A stretch of 64,000 nt of DNA from Oscillospiraceae bacterium (lineage in GTDB: Bacteria; Bacillota; Clostridia; Oscillospirales; Ruminococcaceae). A program made the position numbers and the translations under genes. The stretch covers positions 1 through 64,000 of the forward strand of contig WRLK01000011.1 in the NCBI GenBank assembly GCA_009777635.1, written 5' to 3'. Shown here piece by piece: positions 52,305 to 60,721 of the stretch; position 1 is the stretch's first letter, and each line of letters begins with the position of its first letter. The notes beneath the pieces are model-generated. The model saw only the letters and a list, made by a program, of their open reading frames with translations. It did no database searches and was not told the DNA's origin.

Positions 52305-53408
52305 ATGTTGCCGATAGAATTACAAAAATACACATCACGGATTAAGGGCCTTGACAAAGACGCAATGGAACGCGCGCGGATAAGGCAGGACAACCTTGCG
52401 AAGCCTCCGGGCAGCCTCGGCATGCTCGAGGATATCGCCATTACCCTTGCCGGTATCGGCGGAGGTTTGTATTACGATACAAACAAACGGTGCGTGATCG
52501 TCATGTCCGCGGACAACGGCGTCGTTGAGGAGGGTGTATCCTCTGCGCCGCAGTCAGTTACATACGCGCAGACCGTGAATATGTCAAGGGGACTGACGGG
52601 CGTCGCCGTTATCGCAAAACAGTTCGGCGCAGATTTAATCGTTGTGGATATGGGCGTTAACGCCGATATCCAATCGCCGCTTATCAAAAACCATAAAATC
52701 AGAAAATCCACCTTTAATATCGCAAGGCGAGAAGCCATGACGTATGATGAAGCGCTCACGGCAATCTTAACAGGAATCGAAACCGCCGTTCATGCTGTAA
52801 ATGACGGCTATACCATGCTCGGAGCCGGCGAAATGGGCATCGGGAATACGACCACGTCAACGGCGGTGCTGTGCGCGCTTACGGGCATAGAGCCGGAGCG
52901 GGCCGCCGGAAAAGGCGGGGGCCTTACCGAAGATGCGTATGAACGCAAGCTAAAGGTCATACGCGCGGCGCTTTATAAAAACAAACCGGACCCGCGTGAT
53001 CCGGTCGATGTATTGTCCAAAGTCGGCGGGTTTGACTTAGCGGCGATGGCGGGGGTCTTTCTTGGCGGCGCGTACATGCGCGTGCCGGTCGTCATCGACG
53101 GGTTTATCTCCATGGTAGCGGCGCTTTTAGCGGCGAGGCTCTGCCCCGCCGCCGAAGCGTTCATGTTTGCGTCACATTCGTCGTTTGAGCCGGGCTTTTT
53201 GCATGCGGCAAACGCGCTTGGCAAAAAGCCGTGCTTAAACCTCGGCATGCGGCTTGGCGAGGGCAGCGGATGCCCGCTGATGTTCGCGGTCATCGACGCC
53301 GCCTGCGCCGTCATGAAAAATATGGCAACCTTCGAGGAAGCCCGCATCGACGACGGGTATCTGGATGAGATCAGACGCGGCGACTGTTTCACGGTTGCAA
53401 ATGTATGA
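52305..53408 (+). CDS. cobT: Nicotinate-nucleotide:dimethylbenzimidazole phosphoribosyltransferase (CobT)
   Basis: The cytosolic enzyme makes alpha-ribazole 5'-phosphate (or a related lower-ligand nucleotide) for cobalamin. Family motifs are clear: DNLAKPPGSLGMLEDIA at the start, GAGEMGIGNTTTSTAVL in the middle, and RLGEGSGCPL near the C-terminus, where the catalytic Glu lies. I choose the ATG at 52305, eight bases from AAGGAG, over the ATG at 52299, which is only two bases away. Its stop overlaps the cobU start by four bases. Which lower-ligand base is used cannot be read from sequence. Confidence 0.95.
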   Translation: MLPIELQKYTSRIKGLDKDAMERARIRQDNLAKPPGSLGMLEDIAITLAGIGGGLYYDTNKRCVIVMSADNGVVEEGVSSAPQSVTYAQTVNMSRGLTGVAVIAKQFGADLIVVDMGVNADIQSPLIKNHKIRKSTFNIARREAMTYDEALTAILTGIETAVHAVNDGYTMLGAGEMGIGNTTTSTAVLCALTGIEPERAAGKGGGLTEDAYERKLKVIRAALYKNKPDPRDPVDVLSKVGGFDLAAMAGVFLGGAYMRVPVVIDGFISMVAALLAARLCPAAEAFMFASHSSFEPGFLHAANALGKKPCLNLGMRLGEGSGCPLMFAVIDAACAVMKNMATFEEARIDDGYLDEIRRGDCFTVANV

Positions 53409-53953
53409 GAATTTTTATATCGGGCGGCGTGAAAAACGGAAAATCCTTTTACGCCCAGCGTTTGGCAAAAGCGCAGCAGACTAACGGGCTTTACTACATA
53501 GCAACGATGCGGCCCGCCGACTCGGAGGACGACGAGCGCATCGTACGCCATCTTAAGGACCGTGACGGCTGGGGCTTTGCTACGGTAGAGCAGCATGCGG
53601 ATATTGAGCGGATACTAGAAAAGTGCGATTGCGGCGGCTCGTTTTTGCTTGACAGCGCAACGGCGCTTCTTGCAAACGAGATGTTCCGCGCAAACGGCAG
53701 CGTAAACGAAAATGCCTGTGAAAAGATAACTTCAGGGCTTTCAAAGGTTTTGTCGCAGATTGAAAATATCATAATCGTGTCCGATTATATTTACAGCGAC
53801 GCCATTGCGTTTGATGCGTTAACTGAAAAATACCGCGGATCCCTTGCCGCGATTGACCGTTTTTTGGCGGCAGGGTGCGATATTGTTCTTGAAATTGTAT
53901 ATTCAAATGTGATTGTACACAAAGGAGCGGAAAAATTTGCTGCGATATTTTAA
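53405..53953 (+). CDS. cobU: CobU-like adenosylcobinamide kinase/guanylyltransferase, C-terminal motif diverged
   Basis: A 182-residue P-loop protein. The loop GGVKNGKS (7-14) and the segment IATMRPADSEDDERIVRHLKDRDGWGF preserve the CobU motif RIxxHxxxR..W, whose histidine carries GMP in the studied enzyme. The C-terminal CobU motif (NEVGxGIVP followed by FRDxxGRxNQ) is not recognisable; the aligned part reads VSDYIYSDAIAFDALTEKYRG. A second gene at 54711 has the opposite pattern. By context it acts on adenosylcobinamide in the nucleotide-loop pathway. Confidence 0.85.
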   Translation: MRIFISGGVKNGKSFYAQRLAKAQQTNGLYYIATMRPADSEDDERIVRHLKDRDGWGFATVEQHADIERILEKCDCGGSFLLDSATALLANEMFRANGSVNENACEKITSGLSKVLSQIENIIIVSDYIYSDAIAFDALTEKYRGSLAAIDRFLAAGCDIVLEIVYSNVIVHKGAEKFAAIF

Positions 53954-54698
53954 AGGCTTTTATATGGCTCTTGGAATGTTTTCAGCGATCCCTCTGCCGC
54001 GACGCTCGTGGGACGATAACTGCAAAAGCCTGCTGCTGCCCTGTTTTCCGCTTGTAGGCGCCGTTATCGGCGGGTTGTGGTGGGGCCTTGCGGAATTGAT
54101 AGCATGGGGTAGGTTAGATCATCTCGTCGTTATGGCGGCGGTACTCGCGCTTATCCCGTTTTTCCTGTCGGGTTTTTTGCATCTTGAGGGGTATATGGAC
54201 ACCTGCGACGCTATCCTCTCACGCCGCCCCCTTGAGGAAAAGCTGCGTATACTCAAGGACCCGCATACGGGCGCTTTTGCGGTCATCACGCTCGCCGTTT
54301 TGTTCCTGCTGCAATTTTCAGCAATGTGCGACATCTGTTTCGACCGTTGGGACTATGCGCCTTTTGCCGCAATCCCGGTTCTTTCAAGGTGCTGCTCCGC
54401 GCTTGCGTTCATGTGCTTAAAGCCGCTGCCGCAAAGTGAGTACGCAAAAATATACCTTGAAAACGCAAAATCGGCGCATAGGGTTTTTGTTATCATCATC
54501 GCCGTGGCGGCAATCATGTTCCTGTTTTGGTGCACGGGTTTTTCAGGGCTTGTTATCGCATCGGCGGTTATGCTGGGCTACGCGGCGGCGATGTGGGCGG
54601 CATACAGGGAATTGGGAGGCGTTTCCGGTGATTTGGCGGGGTTCGCCCTTGTCATAAGCGAGCTGTGCGGGCTTATGGTGTTCACGGTGGCCGGATAA
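53937..54698 (+). CDS. cobS: Adenosylcobinamide-GDP ribazoletransferase (cobalamin synthase, CobS)
   Basis: A polytopic membrane enzyme that joins adenosylcobinamide-GDP with alpha-ribazole or its phosphate, the last step of cobalamin assembly. Start motifs LGMFSAIPLP and PLVGAVIGGLWW and the DxxGHLxDxxDA-like LHLEGYMDTCDAILS are family features; the acidic residues there bind Mg. About six spans follow. I prefer TTG at 53937, nine bases from AAAGGAG, giving 253 residues; a GTG at 53913 is in frame but has no clear site. It overlaps the cobU end by 17 bp. Confidence 0.93.
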   Translation: MLRYFKGFYMALGMFSAIPLPRRSWDDNCKSLLLPCFPLVGAVIGGLWWGLAELIAWGRLDHLVVMAAVLALIPFFLSGFLHLEGYMDTCDAILSRRPLEEKLRILKDPHTGAFAVITLAVLFLLQFSAMCDICFDRWDYAPFAAIPVLSRCCSALAFMCLKPLPQSEYAKIYLENAKSAHRVFVIIIAVAAIMFLFWCTGFSGLVIASAVMLGYAAAMWAAYRELGGVSGDLAGFALVISELCGLMVFTVAG

Positions 54699-54710
54699 TT
54701 TATAAAAGGA

Positions 54711-55097
54711 ATGTCGAAAATGTTTTTGATAATTGGCGGGGCGTACCAGGGGAAGCTCAAGTACGCGTTTGAGCGGTTTCATTTTACCGAAAGCGACGTT
54801 TACAGGTGCAGCGAAGGTGACAGAAAAACACCGCGCGGCAAAGTGGTATACGGGCTTGAGGATTGGATTCTCGCGCTTGTTAAGGCGGATATGGACGTTG
54901 CTGAAAAGGTTCGTGAGTTTATCGGCCAAAACACGGACGCCGTCGTAATATGCCGTGATATTTCCTGCGGCGTTGTCCCCACCGACGCCGTTCTCAGAAA
55001 ATGGCGCGAGGATGTGGGACGATCCCTTACAGCGCTGTCGAAGAACGCATCGGAAGTCATCCGTCTGTTTTGCGGGATACCGACCGGAATAAAGTAA
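54711..55097 (+). CDS. Short CobU-like protein lacking the central histidine region
   Basis: A 128-residue protein with a CobU-like P-loop (GGAYQGKLKYA, about 9-19) joined to the CobU C-terminal signature: CRDISCGVVPTDAVLRKWREDVGRSLTALS, then ASEVIRLFCGIPTGIK. The middle third of CobU, with the GMP-accepting RIxxH motif, is missing. With the neighbour at 53405 it makes two paralogues that keep complementary motifs. Whether they work together or this one has another role is unknown. It starts 12 bp after cobS, with AAAGGA upstream, so it belongs to the operon. Confidence 0.75.
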   Translation: MSKMFLIIGGAYQGKLKYAFERFHFTESDVYRCSEGDRKTPRGKVVYGLEDWILALVKADMDVAEKVREFIGQNTDAVVICRDISCGVVPTDAVLRKWREDVGRSLTALSKNASEVIRLFCGIPTGIK

Positions 55098-55122
55098 TAC
55101 TGATGTTTTATGGCCGGCTGTT

Positions 55123-55971
55123 TTACGCCTTTCCCTTGCATCCGCAGACGGTTATCCTTTCTATTACAAGCTCTTTCACGGCCTTTCGCGCGGCGTCGCC
55201 GTATTTCTTGGGGTCTAAGCAATCAGGGTTCGCTATAAGGTATTCCCTGACGGCTGTCGTGTAAGCGACACGAAGCTCGGTCGCATAATTTACCTTGCTT
55301 ATTCCGCGGTCGATGCAGTCGCGTATAACGTCGTCGGCAATACCGGACGCTCCGTGCATTACAAGCGGGACAGAAAGCTTTTCTTTTAATATGGATATTA
55401 ATTCCGGCTTTAAAACAGGCGTCGTTTTGTATATCCCGTGGGATGTGCCGATGCCGACCGCCAGAGAGTTAATGCCGGTTTCAGCTACAAAACGCACGGC
55501 TTCGTCGGGGTCGGTGTACTCGCAGCCGCCGCTTACAAGGTCGTCCTCCTTGCCGCCCACGCGGCCAAGCTCCCCCTCAATAGGGATTCCCGCGCTTTTG
55601 CAGAGCTCCGCCGCCCTTTTTGTGAACGCGATATTTTTATCAAGCGGAAAATGCGAGCCGTCCATCATGATGGAGGTGTAACCGGAACGCAGGGCTTCCT
55701 CCGCAAGTTCAAAGCTGTCTCCGTGGTCGAGGTGCACCGCGAACGGAATTTTTGATTTTTTCGCCGCCGCGATGGCGTTTGCGGCAAACAAATCCGTGGT
55801 CGCGTATCGGATCGTTGACGGCGTCGTCTGTATGATAACGGGAGCGTTCATTTCCTCCCCCGCTGATATGACGGCCTGGATCATCTCCATGTTTTCACAG
55901 TTGAAGGCGGCGACGGCATAACTGTTTTCCCGCGCCCTTAAAAGCATGTAATCTGTAGTTGTAAGCGGCAT
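55123..55971 (-). CDS. Class II fructose-bisphosphate (or tagatose-bisphosphate) aldolase
   Basis: A zinc-dependent cytosolic aldolase of 282 residues. Zinc ligands and the catalytic Asp are in HLDHGDS, with further sites EGELGRVGGKEDD, GTSHGIYK and VMHGASG. The short form and sequence MPLTTTDYMLLRAREN-YAVAAFN resemble the GatY/KbaY and FbaA groups, which cannot be separated by eye. I start at the ATG at 55971, eight bases from AAGGAG. A perfect 22-bp operator sits in its promoter, which points to regulation by a sugar-responsive repressor rather than constitutive glycolytic use. Confidence 0.9.
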   Translation of the reverse strand: MPLTTTDYMLLRARENSYAVAAFNCENMEMIQAVISAGEEMNAPVIIQTTPSTIRYATTDLFAANAIAAAKKSKIPFAVHLDHGDSFELAEEALRSGYTSIMMDGSHFPLDKNIAFTKRAAELCKSAGIPIEGELGRVGGKEDDLVSGGCEYTDPDEAVRFVAETGINSLAVGIGTSHGIYKTTPVLKPELISILKEKLSVPLVMHGASGIADDVIRDCIDRGISKVNYATELRVAYTTAVREYLIANPDCLDPKKYGDAARKAVKELVIERITVCGCKGKA

Positions 55972-56027
55972 TATCTTCACTCCTTTTTGTTTTTCTGCTT
56001 TTGACTAAGCCTCTTGCTTATCCCCTA

Positions 56028-56056
56028 GTGTTGTGACCGGTCACAACACCAGTATA
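56028..56056 (-). promoter_or_regulatory. Operator and -10 box of the class II aldolase gene
   Basis: A perfect 22-bp dyad (half-site GTGTTGTGACC, 56028-56049) lies directly downstream of TATACT (minus strand, 56056-56051), about one base away. A repressor bound here would block the start of transcription. The half-site is of the kind bound by GntR- or LacI-type repressors; no such regulator gene is in the window. The -35 region is poor (T-rich). Confidence 0.75.
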
Positions 56057-56065
56057 CTGCATAAT

Positions 56066-56113
56066 TCACAAAAAGAAAACCCCGGCCGCGATGATTCACC
56101 GCATAAGCCGGGG
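56066..56113 (-). terminator. Terminator of the pst-phoPR operon
   Basis: On the minus strand CCCCGGC, a 20-base loop and GCCGGGG are followed by TTTTCTTTTTGTG. It closes the operon 17 bp after the phoR stop. Confidence 0.85.
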
Positions 56114-56129
56114 ATATGTTCTTGCCGCA

Positions 56130-57794
56130 TCAGGCAGGCGGGAAAAAGCACTCCACCGCCGTCCCTGTTCCGGTATCGCTTGAAACCGCGACCCTGCCGC
56201 CGTGATACTCCGCAATATGTTTTACGATAGAAAGCCCAAGCCCCGTGCCTCCCGTCTGCTTTGAGCGGGATTTATCAGCGCGGTAAAACCTCTCAAACAC
56301 GCGGCTTTGGTGTTCCTTTGGAATGCCTATGCCCGTATCGGATACGGTTATTTTATAAAGCCCGTTATCCCTTCGCAGCAAAACGGTAACCGAACCGTTC
56401 TCCTTGTTGTACTTGATCGCGTTGTCGATAAGATTATACAAAAGCTCGTCAATCATCTGCCTGTTTGCCGTGATATGAAACCGCTCGCCCGTTACATTGA
56501 CGTTAATACGCTTCTCATCCGCCTTTTGCCGCAAAACGTCGATCACGGATTCTGTGAGCTCGTACAGATCAAAGCTTGTATATTCCGCGATTATTTCACC
56601 TTCGTCAAATTCCGACAGCTTGATAATGTCCTCAATAATATTCACAAGCCGCTTTGCCTGTACGGATATTTTCCCGGCGAACGCTTTTATATCTCCCTGC
56701 TGCGCCATGCCGTTTTCTATCATCTCGGACAGCGCTAAAACCGTGGTCAGCGGTGTTTTGAGTTCATGCGATACGTTTGCGGAAAACTCCCGGCGCTGTT
56801 TTTCCGCTTCATGCTTCTCCGATATATCGAGCAAGAAAATTACGCCGCCGTTTATTTTACCGTCATTGTAAACGCAGCTGAAATATACGCTGTATATTTT
56901 GTCCGCCCTCTCATAAATGATTTCATTGTCGGCGCCGGACAAGCATTTTTTAATCCCCGCGTGAAATTCCACGTCACGGCAGATGTGCAAAATGTTTTTC
57001 CCGGTTATATCCCCTTCGCGGAAAATATCCGACGCGCTTTGGTTGACCGTGAGCATCACGCCTGCTTTATCGATCAGTATGAGCCCCTCTTTCATGTTGC
57101 CGGTAATGGCTTCGATCGTATCGGCGCGGTTTTTCAGCATGGCAAATTGCTCGTTAAGCTCGCCTTTCTGCTGGTCTATCTTTTTCACATAAGGCAGAAG
57201 CTCGTCGTATACGTTTGAGTTGTCGCCGTCAAAATCTATGCTGCCCAGCGGATCGATTATATTCCTCGTAAGCCTTCGGGCAAGGGTATTCGCGATTAGC
57301 AGGACCACCGCCGTCACGGCTGCAATCGCGGGAATGACCGATAAAAACACCCCGGCGATGCGGCTCATCGTCTTTGAGACGCGAAGCACATTGCCGTCCT
57401 CAAGCAGTATTGCATAGTAATATGTTTCCTCGCCCAACGTGCTTGAGTAGCGCATCGCTTCGCCGCGCCCCGTTTCAAGGGCCTGCCGGAATTCCTCCCT
57501 GTCGCCGTGGTTCGCAAGCAAGCCTGCGTCCGTTTTATTATCGAGCAGCACCGCGCCGTCGGGCGCTATAATTGTTATGCGCGCGGCGTCGTTGCCGTAG
57601 TTTAAATAATCGGAGAAGCCCTCCGCGTTAACGGCTTGATTCAAAAGGTCGGCGGCAAGGCTTGCCCGGTCTTTGACCGCTTCAATTTCCCTGTTCCTTG
57701 TAGCGTTATAAAAAACACCGCTCACCGACGCCGACAAAAGCATTGCGCACATCAAAATAATGATGAGGAAATTTAAGTATATACGTTTTTTCAC
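56130..57794 (-). CDS. phoR: Phosphate-responsive sensor histidine kinase (PhoR-like)
   Basis: A 554-residue membrane kinase. Two membrane spans (about 7-29 and 158-178) enclose an extracytoplasmic sensing domain of PAS/Cache type. A linker and a cytoplasmic PAS domain (about 235-330) follow. The dimerisation domain has the phosphorylated H343 in FSANVSHELKTPL, and the ATPase domain shows N-box NLIDNAIKYN, G1 DTGIGIP and G2 GTGLGLSI. It overlaps phoP by four bases and is the last gene of the phosphate operon, which supports the PhoR role. Confidence 0.92.
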   Translation of the reverse strand: MKKRIYLNFLIIILMCAMLLSASVSGVFYNATRNREIEAVKDRASLAADLLNQAVNAEGFSDYLNYGNDAARITIIAPDGAVLLDNKTDAGLLANHGDREEFRQALETGRGEAMRYSSTLGEETYYYAILLEDGNVLRVSKTMSRIAGVFLSVIPAIAAVTAVVLLIANTLARRLTRNIIDPLGSIDFDGDNSNVYDELLPYVKKIDQQKGELNEQFAMLKNRADTIEAITGNMKEGLILIDKAGVMLTVNQSASDIFREGDITGKNILHICRDVEFHAGIKKCLSGADNEIIYERADKIYSVYFSCVYNDGKINGGVIFLLDISEKHEAEKQRREFSANVSHELKTPLTTVLALSEMIENGMAQQGDIKAFAGKISVQAKRLVNIIEDIIKLSEFDEGEIIAEYTSFDLYELTESVIDVLRQKADEKRINVNVTGERFHITANRQMIDELLYNLIDNAIKYNKENGSVTVLLRRDNGLYKITVSDTGIGIPKEHQSRVFERFYRADKSRSKQTGGTGLGLSIVKHIAEYHGGRVAVSSDTGTGTAVECFFPPA

Positions 57795-58477
57795 GGCGTC
57801 TCACTCTCCAGTTTATAGCCGACGTTGCGTATGGTTTTGATAAGCTTTCCCGCTTCGCCCAGCTTTTGCCGCAGCGAGCGGATGTGCATATCAAGGGTCC
57901 GGCTTTCCCCCGCGAAATCATAGCCCCAAACCGCCGTCATAATCTTTTCCCTGTCAAGGGCGATCCCCTTGTTGAGCATCAGGTAATGCAGCAGTTCATA
58001 CTCCTTATATGTCAGCGTTATGATTGCGCCGTCCACGCTGACGTCGCGCTTTATGCTGTCGAGCAGGATACCCGCGCACTGGAGCCGCTCCTTTCCCGCC
58101 ATGGGCTCCCCGCTTCTTCGCAGCACGGCCTTGATGCGGGAAATCAGTTCCATGACGCCGAACGGCTTGGATAAATAGTCGTCCGCGCCTAAATCCAGCC
58201 CCTTGACCTTGTCGAACTCGCTGCCCTTTGCCGTCAGCATGATGATGGGCAGTGTTTTGGTCTTTTGGGAGTTTCTAAGATTTTTTAGTATGGTTAGACC
58301 GTCGTCGCCCGGCAGCATAATGTCGAGCAGTATGAGCGCCGGCATCCCGGCGTCAACGGCTTCAAACAAATCCTCGCCGCACACGAATCCCGCAGCGTCA
58401 AACCCGGCGGAATGAAGCGCGTAAAGCACAATCTCGCGGATGTCCTCGTCATCCTCAACGATATAGATTTTCCGCAT
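57791..58477 (-). CDS. phoP: Response regulator PhoP/PhoB-like
   Basis: A 228-residue OmpR/PhoB-family regulator. The receiver has the acidic pocket EDDED, phospho-acceptor D52 in LLDIMLPG and K102-region KPFG; the C-terminal winged helix (about 130-228) ends with RTLDMHIRSLRQKLGEAGKLIKTIRNVGYKLE. I choose the ATG at 58477, eight bases from AGGAAGG, over an ATG seven codons upstream. Its likely target is the TTTACA array upstream of pstS, the first gene of its own operon, giving autoregulation. Confidence 0.94.
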   Translation of the reverse strand: MRKIYIVEDDEDIREIVLYALHSAGFDAAGFVCGEDLFEAVDAGMPALILLDIMLPGDDGLTILKNLRNSQKTKTLPIIMLTAKGSEFDKVKGLDLGADDYLSKPFGVMELISRIKAVLRRSGEPMAGKERLQCAGILLDSIKRDVSVDGAIITLTYKEYELLHYLMLNKGIALDREKIMTAVWGYDFAGESRTLDMHIRSLRQKLGEAGKLIKTIRNVGYKLESETP

Positions 58478-58481
58478 GGTA

Positions 58482-59132
58482 TCAGCCTTCCTTCTCATGT
58501 CTGCCCGTTATGGAAAACACTACCCACTCAGCGATGTTCACCGCGTGGTCGCCTATTCGCTCAAAATATTTCGCAATCATCAATAAATCCATCGCCTGTT
58601 CGCCGTATGCGATGTCTGCGCGGATCAGCTCTATCAGGTCCGACCTTACCGCGACAAACAAATCGTCAACAACATCGTCATATTCTATAACCGACCTTGC
58701 AAGCTCCAGATTTTTTTTCACGAAGGCGTCGATGCTGTCCGTTACCATCTTCACCGTCGCCTGCGCCATTTGCGGGATATGCTCCAGCTTTTTGACGTAT
58801 GGCGTACCCGCGAGCATAATCGTAATCTCGGCAATATCGGCAGCCTGATCGCCTATGCGCTCCATATCCGTAATCATCTTAAGCGCCGATGAAACCAGCC
58901 GCAAATCCCGCGCTACCGGCTGCTGGCGCAAAAGCAGCTTCAGGCATAACGCTTCGACGTCCTGTTCCTTTTGGTCGATCTCCTGGTCGTATTCAACGAC
59001 CTTTTTCGCAAGACGTATATCTTGCTCCCGAAGCGCCTGGGTTGCAAGCGCGATGGCGGTCTCTATCAGTGTGCCCATCTCTATGAGCATATTGTTAAGC
59101 TGCGATAACTGCTCGTCGAATTTGCTCCGCAT
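58482..59132 (-). CDS. phoU: Phosphate transport and signalling regulator PhoU
   Basis: A 216-residue all-helical protein that couples the Pst transporter to PhoR and keeps the regulon off when phosphate is sufficient. Two three-helix repeats are visible, each with the metal-binding E-x3-D-like pattern (ITDMERIGDQAADIAE near 90 and IAKYFERIGDHAVNIAEW near 195). ATG codons at 59135 and 59132 both follow GGGAGG; the second has the better eight-base spacing. It overlaps the pstB stop. Confidence 0.95.
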   Translation of the reverse strand: MRSKFDEQLSQLNNMLIEMGTLIETAIALATQALREQDIRLAKKVVEYDQEIDQKEQDVEALCLKLLLRQQPVARDLRLVSSALKMITDMERIGDQAADIAEITIMLAGTPYVKKLEHIPQMAQATVKMVTDSIDAFVKKNLELARSVIEYDDVVDDLFVAVRSDLIELIRADIAYGEQAMDLLMIAKYFERIGDHAVNIAEWVVFSITGRHEKEG

Positions 59133-59881
59133 CATCCAAACCTCCCGGTGATATAATCCTCGCATCGTTTATCCCGCGGCATTGAGAACACCTGCTCGCT
59201 GTCGCCAAACTCGACCAGCTCCCCCAGCAGGAAAAACCCGGTTCTGTCGGAGATTCTCGTTGCCTGCTGCATATTGTGCGTCACGATGACGACGGTGTAC
59301 TGCTTTTTCAGCTCCATCACCAGATCCTCTATTTTAGAGGTGGAGATGGGGTCCAGCGCCGACGTCGGCTCGTCCATCAGCAGCACGTCCGGCGACACCG
59401 ACAGCGCCCGCGCGATACACAGCCGCTGCTGCTGGCCTCCCGAAAGCGACAAGGCGCTCTTTTTAAGCCTGTCCTTCGCTTCATCCCAAATCGCCGCGTC
59501 ACGCAACGCCTTTTCAACGATTTCATCCAGCTTGTATTTTGACCTGATGCCGTGTGTCCTAGGCCCGAACGCGATATTGTCGTATATGCTCATGGGGAAC
59601 GGGTTCGGCTTCTGAAACACCATACCGACGCGCTTGCGAAGCATATTAACGTCTATATCTTCATAGATGTTTTCTCCATCAAGCAAAAAATCTCCCATGA
59701 TTTTGCAGCCCTCAATCAAATCATTCATGCGGTTTAAGCTTTTAAGCAGGGTGGACTTCCCGCAGCCCGACGGCCCGATAAAGGCCGTTATGGAGTTTCT
59801 CTCAACATCCATCGAAACGTCCTTTAACGCCTTGAAATCATTATACCACAACTCGACATTGCGCAGAATAAATTTATCCAT
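59132..59881 (-). CDS. pstB: Phosphate ABC transporter ATP-binding protein PstB
   Basis: The ATPase of the high-affinity phosphate importer, 249 residues. Walker A is [11 protein letters not shown], the PstB-type insertion [31 protein letters not shown] follows, the signature is [15 protein letters not shown], and Walker B is [13 protein letters not shown] choose the ATG at 59881 (MDKFILRN); an ATG two codons earlier has poor spacing. It lies 9 bp after pstA. Confidence 0.97.
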   Translation of the reverse strand: MDKFILRNVELWYNDFKALKDVSMDVERNSITAFIGPSGCGKSTLLKSLNRMNDLIEGCKIMGDFLLDGENIYEDIDVNMLRKRVGMVFQKPNPFPMSIYDNIAFGPRTHGIRSKYKLDEIVEKALRDAAIWDEAKDRLKKSALSLSGGQQQRLCIARALSVSPDVLLMDEPTSALDPISTSKIEDLVMELKKQYTVVIVTHNMQQATRISDRTGFFLLGELVEFGDSEQVFSMPRDKRCEDYITGRFG

Positions 59882-59890
59882 ATACATTAC

Positions 59891-60721
59891 CTACCGTACA
59901 ATTTTCTTTGCCATATATGCGGACATTGCGTTAATCCCTATGACCACGACAAGCAAGACCACCGCCGTCGCGTATGCCTGACCGGTGTACAGCCCTTCGC
60001 TTGACAGCGCGTACATGTGTATGGCAAGCGTGCGCCCTGAAGCCATCGGGCTTCCCGGTATCCTTGCGATTGAGCCCGCCGTATACAATAAAGCGGCGGT
60101 TTCGCCGACCACCCTGCCTATCGCAAGGATAATCCCCGCGAGTATCCCGGGAGACGCGGACGGCAATACGATTCTGAATACTGTTCGCAGCTTGCCCGCG
60201 CCAAGCCCGAACGAGCCCTCGCGGTAGCTGTCGGGAACGGCCTTTAAGCTTTCCTCCGTGGTGCGCATGATCAGCGGCAAAATCATGATGGATAAAGTAC
60301 ACGCACCCGCTAAAACCGACATGCCCCAGCCCATCCAGATTACAAAGAACAGCATCCCGAACAGCCCGTATACGATGGACGGAATCCCCGCGAGCGTTTC
60401 GGCGGTCACCCGCACAAGCTTGACAAGCCGGTTGCCGCGCTTTGCGTATTCGACAAGATATATCGCCGAAAACACACCGACAGGCACGGCGATAATAAGC
60501 GAGAGCATAACCGTCATAACGGTGGTCACAAGCGCCGGGAACAAAGAGACGTTATCGCTGTTGTATCTAAACGCGAACAGCGACGGCCGTATGTACGGGG
60601 CCCCGTTTATCACAATATGTCCGATTATGAAAATCAAAACAAGGAATGTCGCGGCGGCGCACAGCCATGTAAACAGGCTCAGGAATAAATCCGCCGGTTT
60701 TTTGCGCAGAAATTTTTTCAT
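59891..60721 (-). CDS. pstA: Phosphate ABC transporter permease PstA
   Basis: A 276-residue membrane subunit with six spans. The cytoplasmic EAA-like loop that docks PstB is seen as SYREGSFGLGAGKLRTVFRIVLPSA, and TLAGIPSIVYGLFGMLFFV is a PstA/PstC family signature. Its ATG overlaps the pstC stop by four bases. Confidence 0.96.
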   Translation of the reverse strand: MKKFLRKKPADLFLSLFTWLCAAATFLVLIFIIGHIVINGAPYIRPSLFAFRYNSDNVSLFPALVTTVMTVMLSLIIAVPVGVFSAIYLVEYAKRGNRLVKLVRVTAETLAGIPSIVYGLFGMLFFVIWMGWGMSVLAGACTLSIMILPLIMRTTEESLKAVPDSYREGSFGLGAGKLRTVFRIVLPSASPGILAGIILAIGRVVGETAALLYTAGSIARIPGSPMASGRTLAIHMYALSSEGLYTGQAYATAVVLLVVVIGINAMSAYMAKKIVR

